Shown: one piece after another, positions 11,713-24,771 of the stretch
Numbering within the stretch: position 1 is the first letter of the stretch
Layout: the number at the start of each line of letters is the position of its first letter
From: Plantago ovata
Taxonomy: Eukaryota; Streptophyta; Magnoliopsida; Lamiales; Plantaginaceae
DNA: 64,000 nucleotides
Assembly: GCA_028274465.1 (NCBI GenBank)
Contig: CM051455.1
Span: 137,364,096-137,428,095, forward strand
Reading direction: 5' to 3'
Made by a program: the position numbers and the translations under genes
Notes under the pieces: model-generated
The model's database searches: none
What the model was told of the DNA's origin: nothing
What the model saw: the letters and a program-made list of their open reading frames with translations, nothing else

Positions 11713-13690
11713 ACCAAAAATCTATGTGCAAAATCTTTGGGATTAGATTGTGATACCAAAAATAAAATTTATCACCCATTATCAAAATCACATTCATCAC
11801 TTTTCACCTCCTTGCATCATATTCATATTATCTCCACTCTTGAACATATGAAAATCAAAAATCCAATAACACATGCAAATTTTCAAAAACTTTCACCAAG
11901 CCCAAAATCCACACCTTAAACAATCCCATGTGTCTATTATGATACGGACAAAAAAAAAAAGAAGGAAAAAAAAAAGTGAATAGCAGCAGAGATAGTTGAT
12001 GATGAAACATATCCCAATTCCCGCTCCTAAGTGAAAAAAAGGGCAAGAAAAGAAACAAGAGGCAACCCAATTCACCTTGTCCGTGTGTATCTCTCTCCAC
12101 CAAAGTGTTGAAAAACCTGAAATGAATGATGATTATTTTATTTATTTATTTATTTATGCAAGAGGAAAGGGCAATGTGATAGAGTTGAATTTGGAGGAGA
12201 AAATGTAGGACTGAAATGAAATCCAAGATATAGTGAAAGGGAGATAGATTCGAGTAGTAGTCAAACAAGGAATGGAAATAGTACGTGGAAATTTATGCAT
12301 GCATTCATTCATTCATCAATTCAATTGGATTGAATCCCATCGAGAATAATAATTAATAATAATATCATCGGCAAAGAAAGAATCGAATCGGTTTGATTCG
12401 TTGGAATATGATAGAATGTGTAAGTGTCGATGTTTTACGGAAGTTGACGTATGAGTTTACCGGGAGGTTCACTCAACCTCGTATCACTGGAAACAGAACA
12501 CTTAACCGCCATTTATTATACCTATTCTAACACTAACTGGAAGTTTATTAGAACGTGGGAATTGTTAGAGTTTAAGAAGGAAGAGACTTATTCAAGAAAG
12601 AACTCAAAAATGAAATCAAGTTCTAAAAGGAAAAGGAGTTCAATGAAGAAGTTGTTTCCTAATAGAAGATTGAAGTCGTCCAGCGTTATTCTCACACGTT
12701 TCCTAATGGCATTCGATTGCGGTTTCTACTACTATATAAGCAGATCATAATCAGAAGAGATCGGTACGGCACAAACAATTACCGAGAGCATCCGAGTTCG
12801 AGAGTTTAGTTTTATTGTTTAGTTTTTGTGTCTTTATGCTAGCTTTGTATTCTAGACTTCTCTAACAGCGTATTGAAGATAGAATATGGTAGAGTGGGTT
12901 ATGCATCATCGTAAGGTGACTAGCGTTGTTTCAGCTAAGTAGAATAGGGAGTATACAGCGTGATACGAACATATTTTACGAACATATTCTTCTTAGTGGT
13001 TTTTTCTACCTTGACTGGGCATTAAGCAAGCTATTCAAAAGCTGCTTGAAAATTTGCAAACACAGATTTTCTTTACTTTCCGCTGTGCTTTAACTTTTAT
13101 ATATTATCTGTGTTTGTTTTACTAATCTGCAGGTTACCTTTGATTTCCTCTGGAGGTTGCCAAACAGCCCCCAACAGATTTTGCAAATTGAGCTCCAAGC
13201 TCACTTAGCTTCTCAAATCCGTTTTCATTTCAGTCATTAAAAAGCGTGGCATATCTGCATAGCAAAATAACAACTTCAAAAGATGTTAAACAACAGTGCA
13301 ATTCTTAAGAAAATGGAGGGCATTTGAGGCATTTCAACAAAAAACGTAGGAGTAATAAAATATCAGATTATCAGCAGCCCTTATTATTTATTCCCGCGCA
13401 GATTCGCTGTAAAAGCGGAAATAGAAATAAAGAGAGAAACACAAAAACACTAGTTACACATAATTTCCTCTTTCTTCAAAACCCCTCTCAACGAAGACAA
13501 AAAATAAAAAATATGGCATAGCTCAAAATCTTCTTCATCTCTAGTTACAGTTCAATTCGCAGCATTTTTGTTAGTTCCGATTTTAGATCTAATGCCCATG
13601 GGTTTTTCTTTTGTTTTGGCTTTACTGCTTTTTCAAGGCGGTGTAGAAAAGGAAAAGGAGTTTTGTTTCTCCTTATTCTCGACGTGTGGG
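11713..13690. other. Gene-poor spacer, no supported gene
   Basis: It contains simple repeats (a TTTA run near 12140, purine-rich tracts near 11950) and a TATA-like CTATATAAGCAG near 12732. No open frame looks like protein. A short duplicated phrase (CTTTTTAAAGGCC) occurs near 11325 and 11400, to the left of this stretch. The right end (after about 13440) may be promoter or leader of the SEUSS-like gene. Confidence 0.5.
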
Positions 13691-14260
13691 TGATTTATTG
13701 TTAAATTTGCGTCCTCGATGTTGTTTACATTTGTTCATTGGTTGGTGTGCTTGCGTTGTTATTAGAATTCTGACTGTATGATCTGTTATTTATTAATCTG
13801 TTGCTTTAAACCATTTTCCTACTTTTTTTTCTTTTTTTGTTGTTGGTGTGGTTATCATGAAATTGATCATTATGTGCCTCTTGTTGCTAGTAGAATTTAT
13901 GTTGTGAATTTTTTTTTGTTGTTATTGTCAGGAGATTGATGATTCTGTGTTGCATTTGCCTCTTATTTTCTAGCATCATTTTGTGGTGATTTATTATTCA
14001 ATTTGTGCCTCGATATTGTGTACATTTTGTTCATTGGTTGTTGAGCTTGCGTTAGTATTAGAATTCTGACTGTATGATCTGCTATTTCTTAATCTGTTGC
14101 TTTAAATCATTTCCCTACTTTGTTTCTTTTTTTTTCTTTTTTGTCGTTGCTGTGGTTATCATGACATTAATTATTATGTGCCTCTTGTTGGTAGTAGAAT
14201 TTTGGTTGTGATTTTTGTTTAAAATTATTTTTTGTTGTTACTGTCAGGAGATTGAAGATT
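13691..14260. repeat. About 300-bp tandem duplication in the leader of the SEUSS-like gene
   Basis: Two diverged copies start with TGATTTATT at 13691 and 13987 (period about 296) and end with TTGTCAGGAGATTGA(A/T)GATTC near 13928 and 14244. Shared blocks include GAATTCTGACTGTATGATCT and TATGTGCCTCTTGTTG. Each copy ends in a T-rich tract and CAG, so the duplication also copied an apparent splice acceptor just before the coding start. It probably lies in a 5'-UTR intron. Confidence 0.75.
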
Positions 14261-14320
14261 CTGTGTTGCGTGTTGTTCTCTTATTTATGGCATAATTTTG
14301 CGGTGGTTATTAAGATTTTG

Positions 14321-17126
14321 ATGGAGTTTCCTTCAAGGGAGGATCTGGAGTTACTCATGAATTCATCGGATCTGGATGAATCCCAGTTTGATCTCGAAGA
14401 GCTCCTTGTGTTTGATCTCAAAGAGTTCGGGGACATCGTTATGGCAGACGCAATGATTCCACCAGGTCATCATGGATCTTCATTGCAAACTCATGAATGC
14501 AATTCAGAGTTTGTCTTAAGAATCGATGAATCCAAGTTTGAAACTGAAGAAATGATGGAGATGCTATTGGAAGCACCAATGATTACACCATGTAATGATG
14601 CGACTACATCTTCATTCCACAATCATGCTGACACAGAAAACATTAATCAGAGGCACCTATCAGAAAGTCCGGATAACTTTTACTCCCCCCCTTTGGTTAA
14701 TGTTTCTACCTATTCTGACCGTTTGATACACTACCTGTATCATCTTCGTAACAGGCCAAAGGTTAGTCACTGTGCGCTCAATGTTCTGGTTCTGGATGAT
14801 GCCTCTTATTAGAGGTCACATCAGTTTGTTTAATTAGTTACTTTTGTTTGATCCATTTCATTCTCTCTCAGGACAATAGCATTGCCTATTGGCAGACCTT
14901 TGTTGCAGAGTATTTTGCCCCTGGCTCAAAGAAAAAATGGTGTTTCTCTTCGTATGAAGATATTGACCTGTTCCGAACTGGTCCATTTTGGCCAGAATCT
15001 GTGGTAATCAACATTGTTTACTCATTCTTAAATATTTTGCAGTTCATTTTATCTAAATACAAAATCTAATTTACTTGTAGGCATTACTATCTTGTGAAAT
15101 ATGTGCCTCAACATCCGGCAAAGCAATGGGTAAACACTAATGGACCCTCCTATCTGTCTATCTTTGAATAATCATTGTCATGCTATATCGTGTTTCTTGA
15201 GAATTTAATTTTCCTAATGCCATCTCAATAGTGGAATGATTGATTTTTAGTTTTTCTCTGTCATTGGTAGAAGCGACGTTTGAGATGTTCCATAGGCTTT
15301 TCAAATGTACGTTTGAGAGCGGGATGGTTGATCAGATTCTGTGTCTGGGTTTACCTGTAGCATGTAAACTTCCATCTGGGTTGACGGTGCTGTATTATGA
15401 AATAGTCATTGAAGAGAGTGTTTATGAAAATTTTCGTGTTGTTCATGAGGGTAAACTTCGAATAGTTTTCCAAGTCGACTTGAAGGTAAATGGTTTGATG
15501 CAGTGTTTCAAAGTGGTCATTGTGTTTCCATTATCTTATTCTTTGCATTTACTTGTTCGCAAAAATTATGGTTCCTCTATCTTGTTTGTACTCATTACCA
15601 CTGCTTACTGCTAGATCTTATCGTCGGAATTTTGTGCACAAAAACATGAAGTGTTTCTGCTTCAGGGATCGATCAATAGTCAGGTATATCTAGCAAATCT
15701 AAAATTATGTACAAGTTTGTTTCCGTTATGTCCTAGCTCATATCATTTGTTGGACCTGATATCCTTTCACTTCCAATTTGAATTTATCTGTTGCAGTTTC
15801 TACTAGGTTCATTGTCTGTGTTCAATGATAAGAGATAATAAGAGAGATGGTTTTTTTGACAAGAATTATAGCAGCATGAAATCAAGAATCTTGTTAAAAT
15901 TCCCTAATTTTGAGTAATTACCTGAGTTAAATTAATGCTGATAAGGTAGTCCGGTTTTCAGGTAAATCAATTTCTTCAAGCTGCTCGGATATATTGCAAT
16001 AGCATCCAGAAGAATGGTGGGCCTATGTGTTCCTCAGAGGATTTGCAGAGAAATTTGAATATGTAAGAGTTTTTTTTTTTTCTTCATGTCTTTCAAGCAC
16101 TGCTATGATTAACCTTGATGACATAGTATCATCCTAGGAAGTTAGTTTAGTTTCTGCCTATGGAATAGTGTTTGTTTAATGAATTAGGATAAACTGTAAT
16201 GCTAGGGGGAATGCACTCCATACATAGTTAAATGAGTGTATTTCTTCTTAGTTTATAATTGTTTCGAGGGCCAGGAGAATATTCAGTTTATTCTTGCATT
16301 ACATTTCAGTGATCTGCATATTATATCCTAGATTGTGATTAGCTCCACACTGTTTTTCTTGAGCTTTATGCTATTGTCAAGGCTGAAGATGTTTCATGTC
16401 TTTGCTAAATTTGTTTTCAATGTAGGATGGTATCAACATGCAATAACATCAAAAACGATGCAGCACTACCACTTCTAAATGAATTGGGATATCCCAAGAG
16501 TTTATTTCGATTCTTGATGGTAAAATTCCATCAACTTTCAATAAGAGTTTGTGCAGTGTCCAACGGTTATATGATATTTTCATTGTTGCAGATGACTGGA
16601 ATATACATTAACATGAAAGATCTTATGGCGTTCAGTAGTGGCATGAACTTGGGACCTATAGGTACGTACATCAAATAATTATATACTTGTAGTTCAGCTT
16701 TTCATGTCAATTGCAACTCTGGTTCCTCCTACAGATTCATTGATTCATTGTTGCATTGTTTTTACCTTTTCTTAATAGCTTGTCTTGTGTCTTATCGTTC
16801 AATAAGTTCCTGTGTCGACTAACTAGTTTCCGTTTTTTTTTTTTTTTCTTTTTCCAGAGAGCTTGAACGTTTATGCTCAACTCTGCAACATTGGTGATCA
16901 GACACAGATGAAAGGAGCAACCGAGTATCATAACGTGGACACAAACAATGATCCTTCTCCATATACCTCGCCAAGGTCCCAATCTTCTGAACATAGTAAA
17001 AATGATCATGATAAATTGCTTCGTGACATGCCGGAAGCTAGTGGGAAGTTGACCAAGGAAATGACTATGCGAAGGTCATTGTCAAACTGGCTCTGCAAGG
17101 TTGTCGAGTGGACCCTTAGCAGCTGA
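14321..17126 (+). CDS. Short SEUSS-like (SLK/LDB1-type) transcriptional co-regulator
   Basis: Nine exons: 14321-14761, 14872-15003, 15081-15129, 15271-15485, 15615-15683, 15962-16062, 16426-16519, 16592-16661 and 16858-17126, summing exactly to 480 codons (479 residues). From about residue 137 the LIM-binding-like core of SEUSS/SLK proteins is unmistakable: YLYHLRNRPKDNSIAYWQTF, VAEYFAPGSKKKWC, a CEIC segment, VIEESVYENFRVVHEGKLRI, SSEFCAQKHE, LPLLNELGYPKSLFRF and the NMKDLMAFSSG block. SEUSS recruits LEUNIG-type repressors in the nucleus. Unlike canonical family members (roughly 750-880 residues with Gln-rich N- and C-terminal regions), this protein has an acidic 130-residue N terminus and no Gln-rich stretches, so it is a divergent, trimmed paralogue. 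ATG at 14321 is the first good start after the duplicated leader acceptor. The frame is intact across all junctions. Confidence 0.85.
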
Positions 17127-17782
17127 AACTTCCAATACTGGTGCAAACAGGCACTTTTCTGGATGGCAGTTCTCATGGGAACCATTAGAACTCATCGTTT
17201 TGTCCTAAAATTCCTGACCTGAGATGGGTTATTCCTTTAGTTTTGTGTTCGGTTCTTCGGTTCAAATCAGGATGATAGATTATATCCATATTAATACTGT
17301 GTTATGTTGGGTAAAAATCATTCCGTTAAATTAATGGCTCACGGATCATGGCCCAGCATCCACATAATTTAGTATGACAAGTGTTATTCTTATAAAAAAA
17401 AAAAAAAAAAAAAAAAATAGACATGCCAAAGTGTCCTTGATTTAATTACTATGCCAACAAATAGTGAACCCTAATATATAGTACTAGAATTTGTGTTACC
17501 CGCTACGTTTTATTTTGTTGCATCCGTCTCATAGAATATTATGTAATAGGATTAGCGTGCAATTTAAGGAGAAATAAGATTAGAGCGCAATTTAAGGAGA
17601 AACGTAGTTTAATATGAAATTCATCAATGTTTATAAGATCAGAAAGAAGGTGCATCGGTAAGGAGGTGGAATAGTGAAGTAGTGGTTTGGGTTCGATCCC
17701 CGATAGTGCAGAGTTATAAGGTTGATTTAAGTGTGGAGTTATAAGGTTGTGAAGAAATAAGGTGATTTAAGAAGTGTATATC

Positions 17783-17990
17783 ATTAGAAGTAGTTGTAAT
17801 ATTGGTTTAAAAAAAAGTCCTAATATTTGACTTTAATAATAATTATTATTATAAAAAAATAAAAGATCAGAGAGAAGGGAGGATATTAGAAGTAGTTGTA
17901 ATATTGGTTTAAAAAAAACAGTCGTAATATTTGACTTTAATAATAATTATTATTATAAAAAAATAAAAGATCAGAGAGAAGGGAGGATAT
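17783..17990. repeat. 102-bp tandem duplication
   Basis: ATTAGAAGTAGTTGTAATAT starts copies at 17783 and 17885, and each ends with AGAGAGAAGGGAGGATAT. The copies differ by only a few bases, so the duplication is recent. It lies in spacer DNA. Just upstream (17689-17700) GGGTTCGATCCC resembles a pol III B box. The surrounding 17127-19050 has no supported gene. Confidence 0.8.
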
Positions 17991-19050
17991 GGTGGAATCG
18001 AACCATATACAGAATAATAACAAATGTGTCTCTCTTTTATGTTCGTTTTCTTCCCACAGGGAAGAGGTGTAAATGGAATTAACCAAGAATATAATAAAGA
18101 CCAGGCAACACCACTCAAATTTACGTTTGTCATTTCTTGAAAAACATTTTGCTAATTCTAAAAATTTGGCATGAAGATGGGGCAGACAGATAGAAAGATA
18201 TAAATATGGAGATATAGACTCAAGAAGTGGACCAACTCAAAAGAAATAAACGTACTTCTCAACTCAAAAGAAATAAACGTACTTCTCAGAATAATATAGA
18301 ATGTACGGTTCAAAGCCATTAATATCTTCTCTACAGAGCATTCATTTAACTGTTAACAACATTGTGGTGCCAGTACTACTTAAGATGATAAACCCTTCGG
18401 ATATGTTCTACCAGAATTTTTTTTCTCTGAAACAATCCTAGTTTCAGCCACAACAACAGAGAAGTATGCTTGCGAGTGTGAACTCCTCAACATTCATTTG
18501 AATAACCTGATCAAGTGATGAACCCAAAGTTAAAGAAGCCCAGCAAGCATTGAGGAGCATTAGTACACACCGCAACTGAGTAGTACAGTAAACCAACCTC
18601 AAAAATGACATGTTCTCCAACTGCACCAATACAGAAAGTATAACACAAGAGACATGCACAGTCTCACACAAATACTCAGCAATCAACAGCTTCGCCTTAG
18701 GAGAAGAATATATAGGGAGAGTAAGGATATGTAATGTAGGTATGCTTCCTAAAAATATAGTAATACCACCACATTTCACCATTTTCATTTTGCTGCTATC
18801 TACATACACCTTCACTTGGAAACAAAATTGTGGAGTATGGTCCATTTGCTAAAAATAGCACAGCAACAAAATAAATAAATTTCATGGAAATTTTAAAACA
18901 ATTAAAACATTATACTTCCCTGGAAAAGCAAAACCCTTTACATGAAAAACCATTCAGCTTGAGTAACATTGTTTACATGATTTTCACATAGAGTCACATG
19001 AAAATAGGTTTCATAATTAAGACTTGGTCATAGATTAACACTGCTCTTAC

Positions 19051-19190
19051 CGTCCATGTTCCCAAGTCATCAGTTATACGCAGGAGCATCCATGACCAGT
19101 GAATTAGGTCGTTATACTTGTACAAAGACTCAACAGTGGTCTTCTCTAGTCTGTTCACAACTTGAAAGAAAGCATGGGTTAATGTGCTCT
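19051..19190 (-). pseudogene. Terpene synthase exon fragment
   Basis: On the minus strand the frame reads TLTHAFFQVVNRLEKTTVES and LIHWSWMLLRITDDLGTW, followed by a good donor at 19051 (ACG|GTAAGAG). This matches the terpene-synthase exon with the consensus 'LTHAFFLVTN...RLADDLGTS' that precedes the C-terminal exon of class I plant enzymes. Neither the DDxxD exon nor the final exon is found nearby, and upstream translation becomes nonsense. I call it a solitary relic exon. Confidence 0.65.
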
Positions 19191-21259
19191 TCAAATCCTG
19201 GTGTGTAACTCTCTTATTACCACTTTGCCTCTTGTGAATACACGTTGCACAGATCTTGCCACTGCATTTCAATGGTTCATTCATTAAATGATTAATAGTA
19301 CCTTTAGTAAACAGATGCCTGCATTCTTTATGAAATAAACGAATCTGTTACCGATTTTCTCAAGGAATAAAGGATGATGAATCCATGATGCTTTAGAGCG
19401 CCGTAGGCCACTCGTTAATCAAACTATTGAGAGCTCAAAAGCATATCAGCATGTATCCTGGCAGTTGGTCATTGCATGATCAATATCCCATCTGGATAGC
19501 AACTTACAAAAACATAAACAAGTTCATAGAAGGAAGAATAAAGTGGTTCTTGGAATTATGCATGTAAGTGAGACGTACTATATTTTAATAATGAAGTTAA
19601 TGAATAATAAATAATGATGTTTATGAGTACACCTCCGCCTCTGCAGCCGATCAATTTGGTTTTGTTGGGGGTAGATTTTTAGCAGCACTACAGTGGTTAG
19701 GTTAACGAGTATATAGGTAGCTTTAAAATTTTCATTTTTAAATGTATGTTTCTTCGAGCTAAAGTGAGGATGTTGTACCTGATTTCATCATGAGCTTTCG
19801 CCACCTTCGTGATTAGATTCAATGCTGATTTTGAGGTGCTAAGGTACTTGGAGACTTGCTATACTTAGATCAATCAGGCAAGGAAGTAGCTTCATGAGCT
19901 GTGACGCTGTGTCGCTAATGCCTCTTTCATATGTTGGAATGCTTTGTCATATCATGTGTGATGAATGAAACAAAAAAAGTTAGTATTGCTCAGTCATCTC
20001 GTCGTCGTAATACTGCTAATTCTTTGCGAACCTTAAAATTAACTTGTAACCTGATGTAGCAAACCCAATTTAGAATAAAAATGGTAGCAAACAGGAGCAA
20101 ATAATTTTTCTCACACCAGCAGTAAGCTTCAACCTAGCAGATCCAGAATTTCACTATATATATGTTGAAAGTATTTTGTAATTAGGTCTGGGTAGTTCTC
20201 AAATAATATTCAAACAGTCTATTTGGCAGCGTAACCCAAGCATTGCAAATCACAAAAATCTCATATCAACCCTATCAATCTTCCTAACCATAATAAACCT
20301 ACCCCAATCTTCGTACAAACCATAATAAACCTCCCCCACAGCTACAAAGCATTATACAAAGCTAGCAAGTTAAGAACATACAAAACAATTGACAGAAGAT
20401 GGGCCACTTAAGGAAGTTCATTCCAAGTAGGAAAATGGCAGTAAGGCCAAATAACTTATATAGAATTTCTGGCTGTGAATGAAGGAAAAATAGATTCAAT
20501 GAATTTATTAGTAGTTCACTGGCAACGAGGAAACTATCTAGTCATATGCTGATAAATAATTATGATGATTACTTGAAAAGTTAACTAACCGAAATAGTAG
20601 TTACTGAGATCGATAGCTAACAGTGACTGGTGGTGGATGTGGTTCGAGGTGGCGAATGTTGGGGGCGGATGGCGGTGGAGTATAATGGATTGGTACTTGA
20701 GCTAGTAATCTGTTAAAAAAGGACAAATTTGACTACTAAATAGTCACTTATACAACCTGGCTTGCTGTTCCTATTTCATGAAGAGATTAGTGGTACAACA
20801 GTATCTTAACTCCTATATAATGTTAGAGACTCAGCGCCTTCATATTATTAAACTAAACAAGCAGAAGCAACGTTGCAAGATACAAATTCATAGAACTCAT
20901 AAAGGACAAATTGATTTGGGAACAGAGCTCATAAAACTACATACGCAAACAGAATCCAAAAATATGCAGAGCAGCAGAAACTAATAAGAGTTAATAATTA
21001 GAATATAAGCTGATTAAGAATGACAGTCTCACAAGATTGAGGCCCTTTAAACATGAAAATCAATACGAACGCATTCATATCAACATGTTGCAGAACCAGG
21101 TAACTGTATGCAGCATAAAGCATAAAATCTATTACAATAAACTCCAATTATAGAAAACAAATGAGCTTCTTCTTTACCTTGTACAAACTCTCGAGTTAAT
21201 AAAAATCAATTTTTTACTACGATTAAAAGAGCAAAGAAAAGATGAACATATATTATTAC
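19191..21259. other. Spacer with no supported gene
   Basis: No coding sequence, structured RNA or repeat could be supported on either strand. It is AT-rich, with a short GC-richer patch near 20640-20680. Confidence 0.5.
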
Positions 21260-21331
21260 CTGATCGTGACCGATGATAATGGGATTGCAGCTACACTCAG
21301 TCTTCAAATCGAAGCCATCAACGAGTCCCAT
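21260..21331 (-). other. Candidate first coding exon, unidentified
   Basis: ATG at 21331-21329 opens 24 codons (beginning MGLVDGFDLKTECSC) and ends at a strong donor, CAG|GTAATA, at 21260. The upstream side is GC-rich (21380-21460), like a 5' UTR. No matching second exon was found downstream; the terpene-synthase relic lies in the same orientation 2 kb away but belongs to an internal exon of a different protein type. It may be the head of a decayed or unrecognised gene. Confidence 0.3.
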
Positions 21332-21694
21332 TAGTTAGAGAGTTAAATCAGATACCAAATTATTTCCTTTCCACGGCAGAGCTTACTGAATCAGACGCTG
21401 CCGTCGTGGCCGAAGATGGCGGCGGGGTGGACCGATGATGGCGGCTTGGGTTTTTTTGAGACGATGAAGATTGAGGAGATGTAAAGACGAAAGGGATAAA
21501 AGAGAAAGAAATTTGGAATGTTTTTTTTTTTCTTTCTGTTATTATATACTGATAATTGAATTACTCATGAAATTAAATTAAATGGAAAATCTTTATTTAT
21601 AATATTTTTTATGTTTGTGTCTATGCCGTGCTTTTACTTGATGTAGTTCCTTAATATATCAAGATTAACCGTTAATTTACTTCTTGTTAATTCT

Positions 21695-23650
21695 TGCTAA
21701 TTTTTTGAAAGTAATCATCAGCTTTATTAAATCAAAAAACAATCAAAGTACAAAGGGTCGACAATCAAACAAAGCCACATTACAAACGTAGCTCATGGTC
21801 TTGCCGTGTTTCTGATCACCGAGTCTCTCCATATACTTTTTTCTCTTGTTCCACGCAAGTCTATAAATTTCCCCCACCGCATAACGCCCCTCTAGCAATG
21901 CAATCAACCCACGCATAAAGGATGTATACCTCAGCTCGGCAGTTCAGAATGTTGCAGAAAGCCCATGAGTAGTTAGCGGCAGGGATATAGTCTTGTATAG
22001 GAGTCTCCTTAAGATAATATTCATGAATCCACTGTATCCACGGTTTGTCAATTTTATTCTGAATGTTCCACAACAACTTAGCTAGTAATGCTTGGTTCCA
22101 TTCTTTGAGATCAATGACATTCAAACCTCCACAAGCTTGTGGCTCGCAAACTTTATCCCATGCAACTAGTGCTTTACGTGAGTGATTTTCCTTTCCGCTC
22201 CATAGAAATACCCTACAGATGCTTTCAATGTGGTGCAGGATCTGTTTAGGAAGAGGGAAAACCTACAACCAGTAGTTTTTAATGGAGAACAAGACACTTT
22301 TGATTAGTTGCAGTCGGCCAGCATAGCTAAGGAGCTTGGATGTCCAGTGGTGTACTTTGCTCAAAATTTTATCAATCAACGGTTGGCATTGATTAATTGC
22401 GAGTTTACTAGAAGAGAGTAGCACCCCAGGGTACTTAACAGGCAAAGCACCCTGAGCAAAGTCTGTACGCAACAATATCCGTTCCTGCTCTTCCATAGGT
22501 ACCCCTCCAATGTATACTTGACTCTTCCCATATTCGTTTTAAGACCAGTTGATCGAGATAATTTATCAAATTGTTTCATTAGAAGGTCGACTGAATCAGC
22601 ATCACCCCTCATAAACATCATTAGATCATCCGCAAAGCATAAATTAGTAATTTTCAGCCTTTCACACTTGGGATGAAAATTAAAGTCAGGATTATCACTC
22701 AATTGTTGTAAACAACGGTATAAGTATTCCATTACTAGAGAAAAAATTAGTAAGGGAGACATTGAATCACCTTGTCATAGGCCTCTCTTTGCTTTCAGTA
22801 ATTTGGAAGGCACGCCATTTATTGAATATATGTATGACACTGAAGTGACAAAAGTCATTATCCATTGCACAAATTGCGATGGGAACCCCACTTCTCTCAT
22901 AATCCCTTCCAAGGCACACCATTCAACAGTATCATAGGCCTTCTGAATATCAATTTGTACCATGCATCGCAGGGATATGCCTTTCCGATTGTATCCTTTA
23001 ACCAGTTCTTGTGCCAGAAGAATGTTATCATGTATGTTTCTACCATGTATAAATGAAGATTGGCATCACTCATTGACAACTCCATTAATGACTTTACCGA
23101 GGCGAGTGGTGATGATCTTTGATTGTCTTATACAAAGTTGTGCAGCAAGAGATCGACCACATCTCTTTCATAGTCTTTGCTCCCACTGCTTTTGGTATCA
23201 AAGTGACTAAGGTACAGTTCCAAGCTGGGTATAAAATCCCATGGGTGAAGAATTCATGTATTGCAACAATAACATCACCTTTTGTTTGATTCCTTGTGGC
23301 TTTAAAGAACTTCGAGTTAAACCCATCAATCCCTGGTGCTTTGATATCACCAATGTATTTTAAGGCCTAAAAATTTCCAAGTCTGTCACCCCTTTGATCA
23401 AACTCTCTCTGTCCAACTGAGTAAGGTGTGGACCATCACGTAAGGCTAGTACGTTATTTGCTTCAACACGTGAAGCTGTAGAGCCAACAAGTTGGCCATA
23501 AAATTTGAGAATTTCAGATTCCATGTTATCAAAAGAGAAAACCTTTCTGCCAACATGAGTAATTAGAGTTTGGAGACCAGTTTGACGATGTTTATCACAC
23601 AATGGTGTGTGAAAAAACGCCGTGTTATCTGATGAACGTATTTTTGACAC
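21695..23650 (-). mobile_element. 5'-truncated LINE (L1-type) reverse transcriptase, degenerate
   Basis: Read on the minus strand, in several frames: a linker region ending ESEILKFYGQLVG (about 23500), the RT motif QIDIQKAYDTVEW (about 22950), the catalytic-site variant CFADDLMMFM (about 22620), a thumb/connection region with YAGRLQLIKSV (about 22310) and a C-terminal stretch with WNQALLAKLLWNI (about 22080). Frameshifts and stops separate these, so it is dead. The 3' end is marked by a short A tract near 21700 on the minus strand. The endonuclease half is absent. The left neighbour beyond about 23650 is a different element (gypsy-like), implying truncation at insertion or nesting. Confidence 0.85.
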
Positions 23651-23654
23651 GTTC

Positions 23655-24771
23655 ATTTAGTCTTTTTTACCTTCTTTTTCTATCTTTAGGCTTAGTTTTG
23701 TTGGTAGTTTTTGTAGAATAGTGTCACGTTTTGTTTGTTTTGCATTTCTCAGGTGCTTAGGTACAAAATGGTGGAATTGAGCTTAAACACAACATCTTAG
23801 ATGCATTTTGATCAAGTTTGATCATCTCGACCTCCATGGACGTGCCTGTGAGAGCCCGAACCCCTAATAAGTGACTGAAGATATGTTCCCGAGGGACTTG
23901 GAGGCTATTTGGAGGCTTGGAGCTGAAGAAAATAGGCAAAATTGGTCTTCAGGGCTCAGGGGAGTCGCCCCAGGACTGCGAGGGGACTCCCCCGCCGAAG
24001 ATAAGTTGCAGTTTCAAAACTGCAACTTGCCTCTAGCTGGGCGACTCGCCCAGCAACAGCAGAAGTTGCGATTCTGCCCTCTTAAATGCAGATTTTCAGT
24101 TACATTTTTGGATACTTTTTCATATTCAGACATTAGAGATCTGGTTTTCAAGCTTTTCTCAAGCAAGAAACATCAGATTTGAACAATTCATCCATTGTAA
24201 TTCATTAGAGATTGCGTATTTGGCACCTAGGATTCATATTTTCATTCATCTACGGAAAGGATTTTACCATTCTACTCAAGAGTGACAGCTTGCGGTAACA
24301 TTGTATCAAATCCTTTTGTATTTTGATTATTCTGATTCCTATGGATTATTCATGTGTTATGTGTATGTTGAGCATGACTATGAGTAGCTAATTCCCTTGT
24401 GTTGGTGGTGCAATGTGGGTGCAAACATGATATGAATTTCACTATGCTTATATGAGTTTTTTATTCGATCTTGCTGCATATTATCTTACATTCTCTATAG
24501 TTGCCAATTACATATCTTCGAATATGAGTATGTAACAAACTGGATCCTTGACCACATGGATCAAGTACTTGATAAATTTATGGATCGGTATTACCCCACT
24601 TCCAATACTATGGCTATGAGGAGACAAATCAGTTTTTTAGAGCAGAAATCTGATGAAGCCTTCCATGAGGCCTACGATCGTTTTACGGGATTGCAATATC
24701 GGTGCCCACATCACGAGTTTGATAGAGGTCAGATCTGTAAGAAAATACGGTTAGAATTACCCCTAGGGTAG
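23655..24771 (+). mobile_element. Ty3/gypsy-like LTR retrotransposon relic (LTR plus gag fragment)
   Basis: 24556-24771 encodes a Retrotrans_gag-type segment: FMDRYYPTSNTMAMRRQISF, EAYDRFTGLQYRCPHHEFD, ending in a stop at 24769. Upstream 23655-24300 is non-coding with GC-rich phrases such as CTGGGCGACTCGCCCAGC that are typical of LTR or leader sequence. There is no pol region and no second LTR in the window. The gag frame is cut by the neighbouring repeat at about 24772. Confidence 0.65.

Noticed and set aside
12451-12750. Plus-strand open frame of 99 codons
   Set aside because: Composition is Lys/Ser/Arg-rich without domain, and no splice or homology support.
18444-18845. Minus-strand open frame of 133 codons
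   Set aside because: Cys/Leu-rich random-looking translation, downstream of the terpene-synthase relic but not matching its C-terminal exon.
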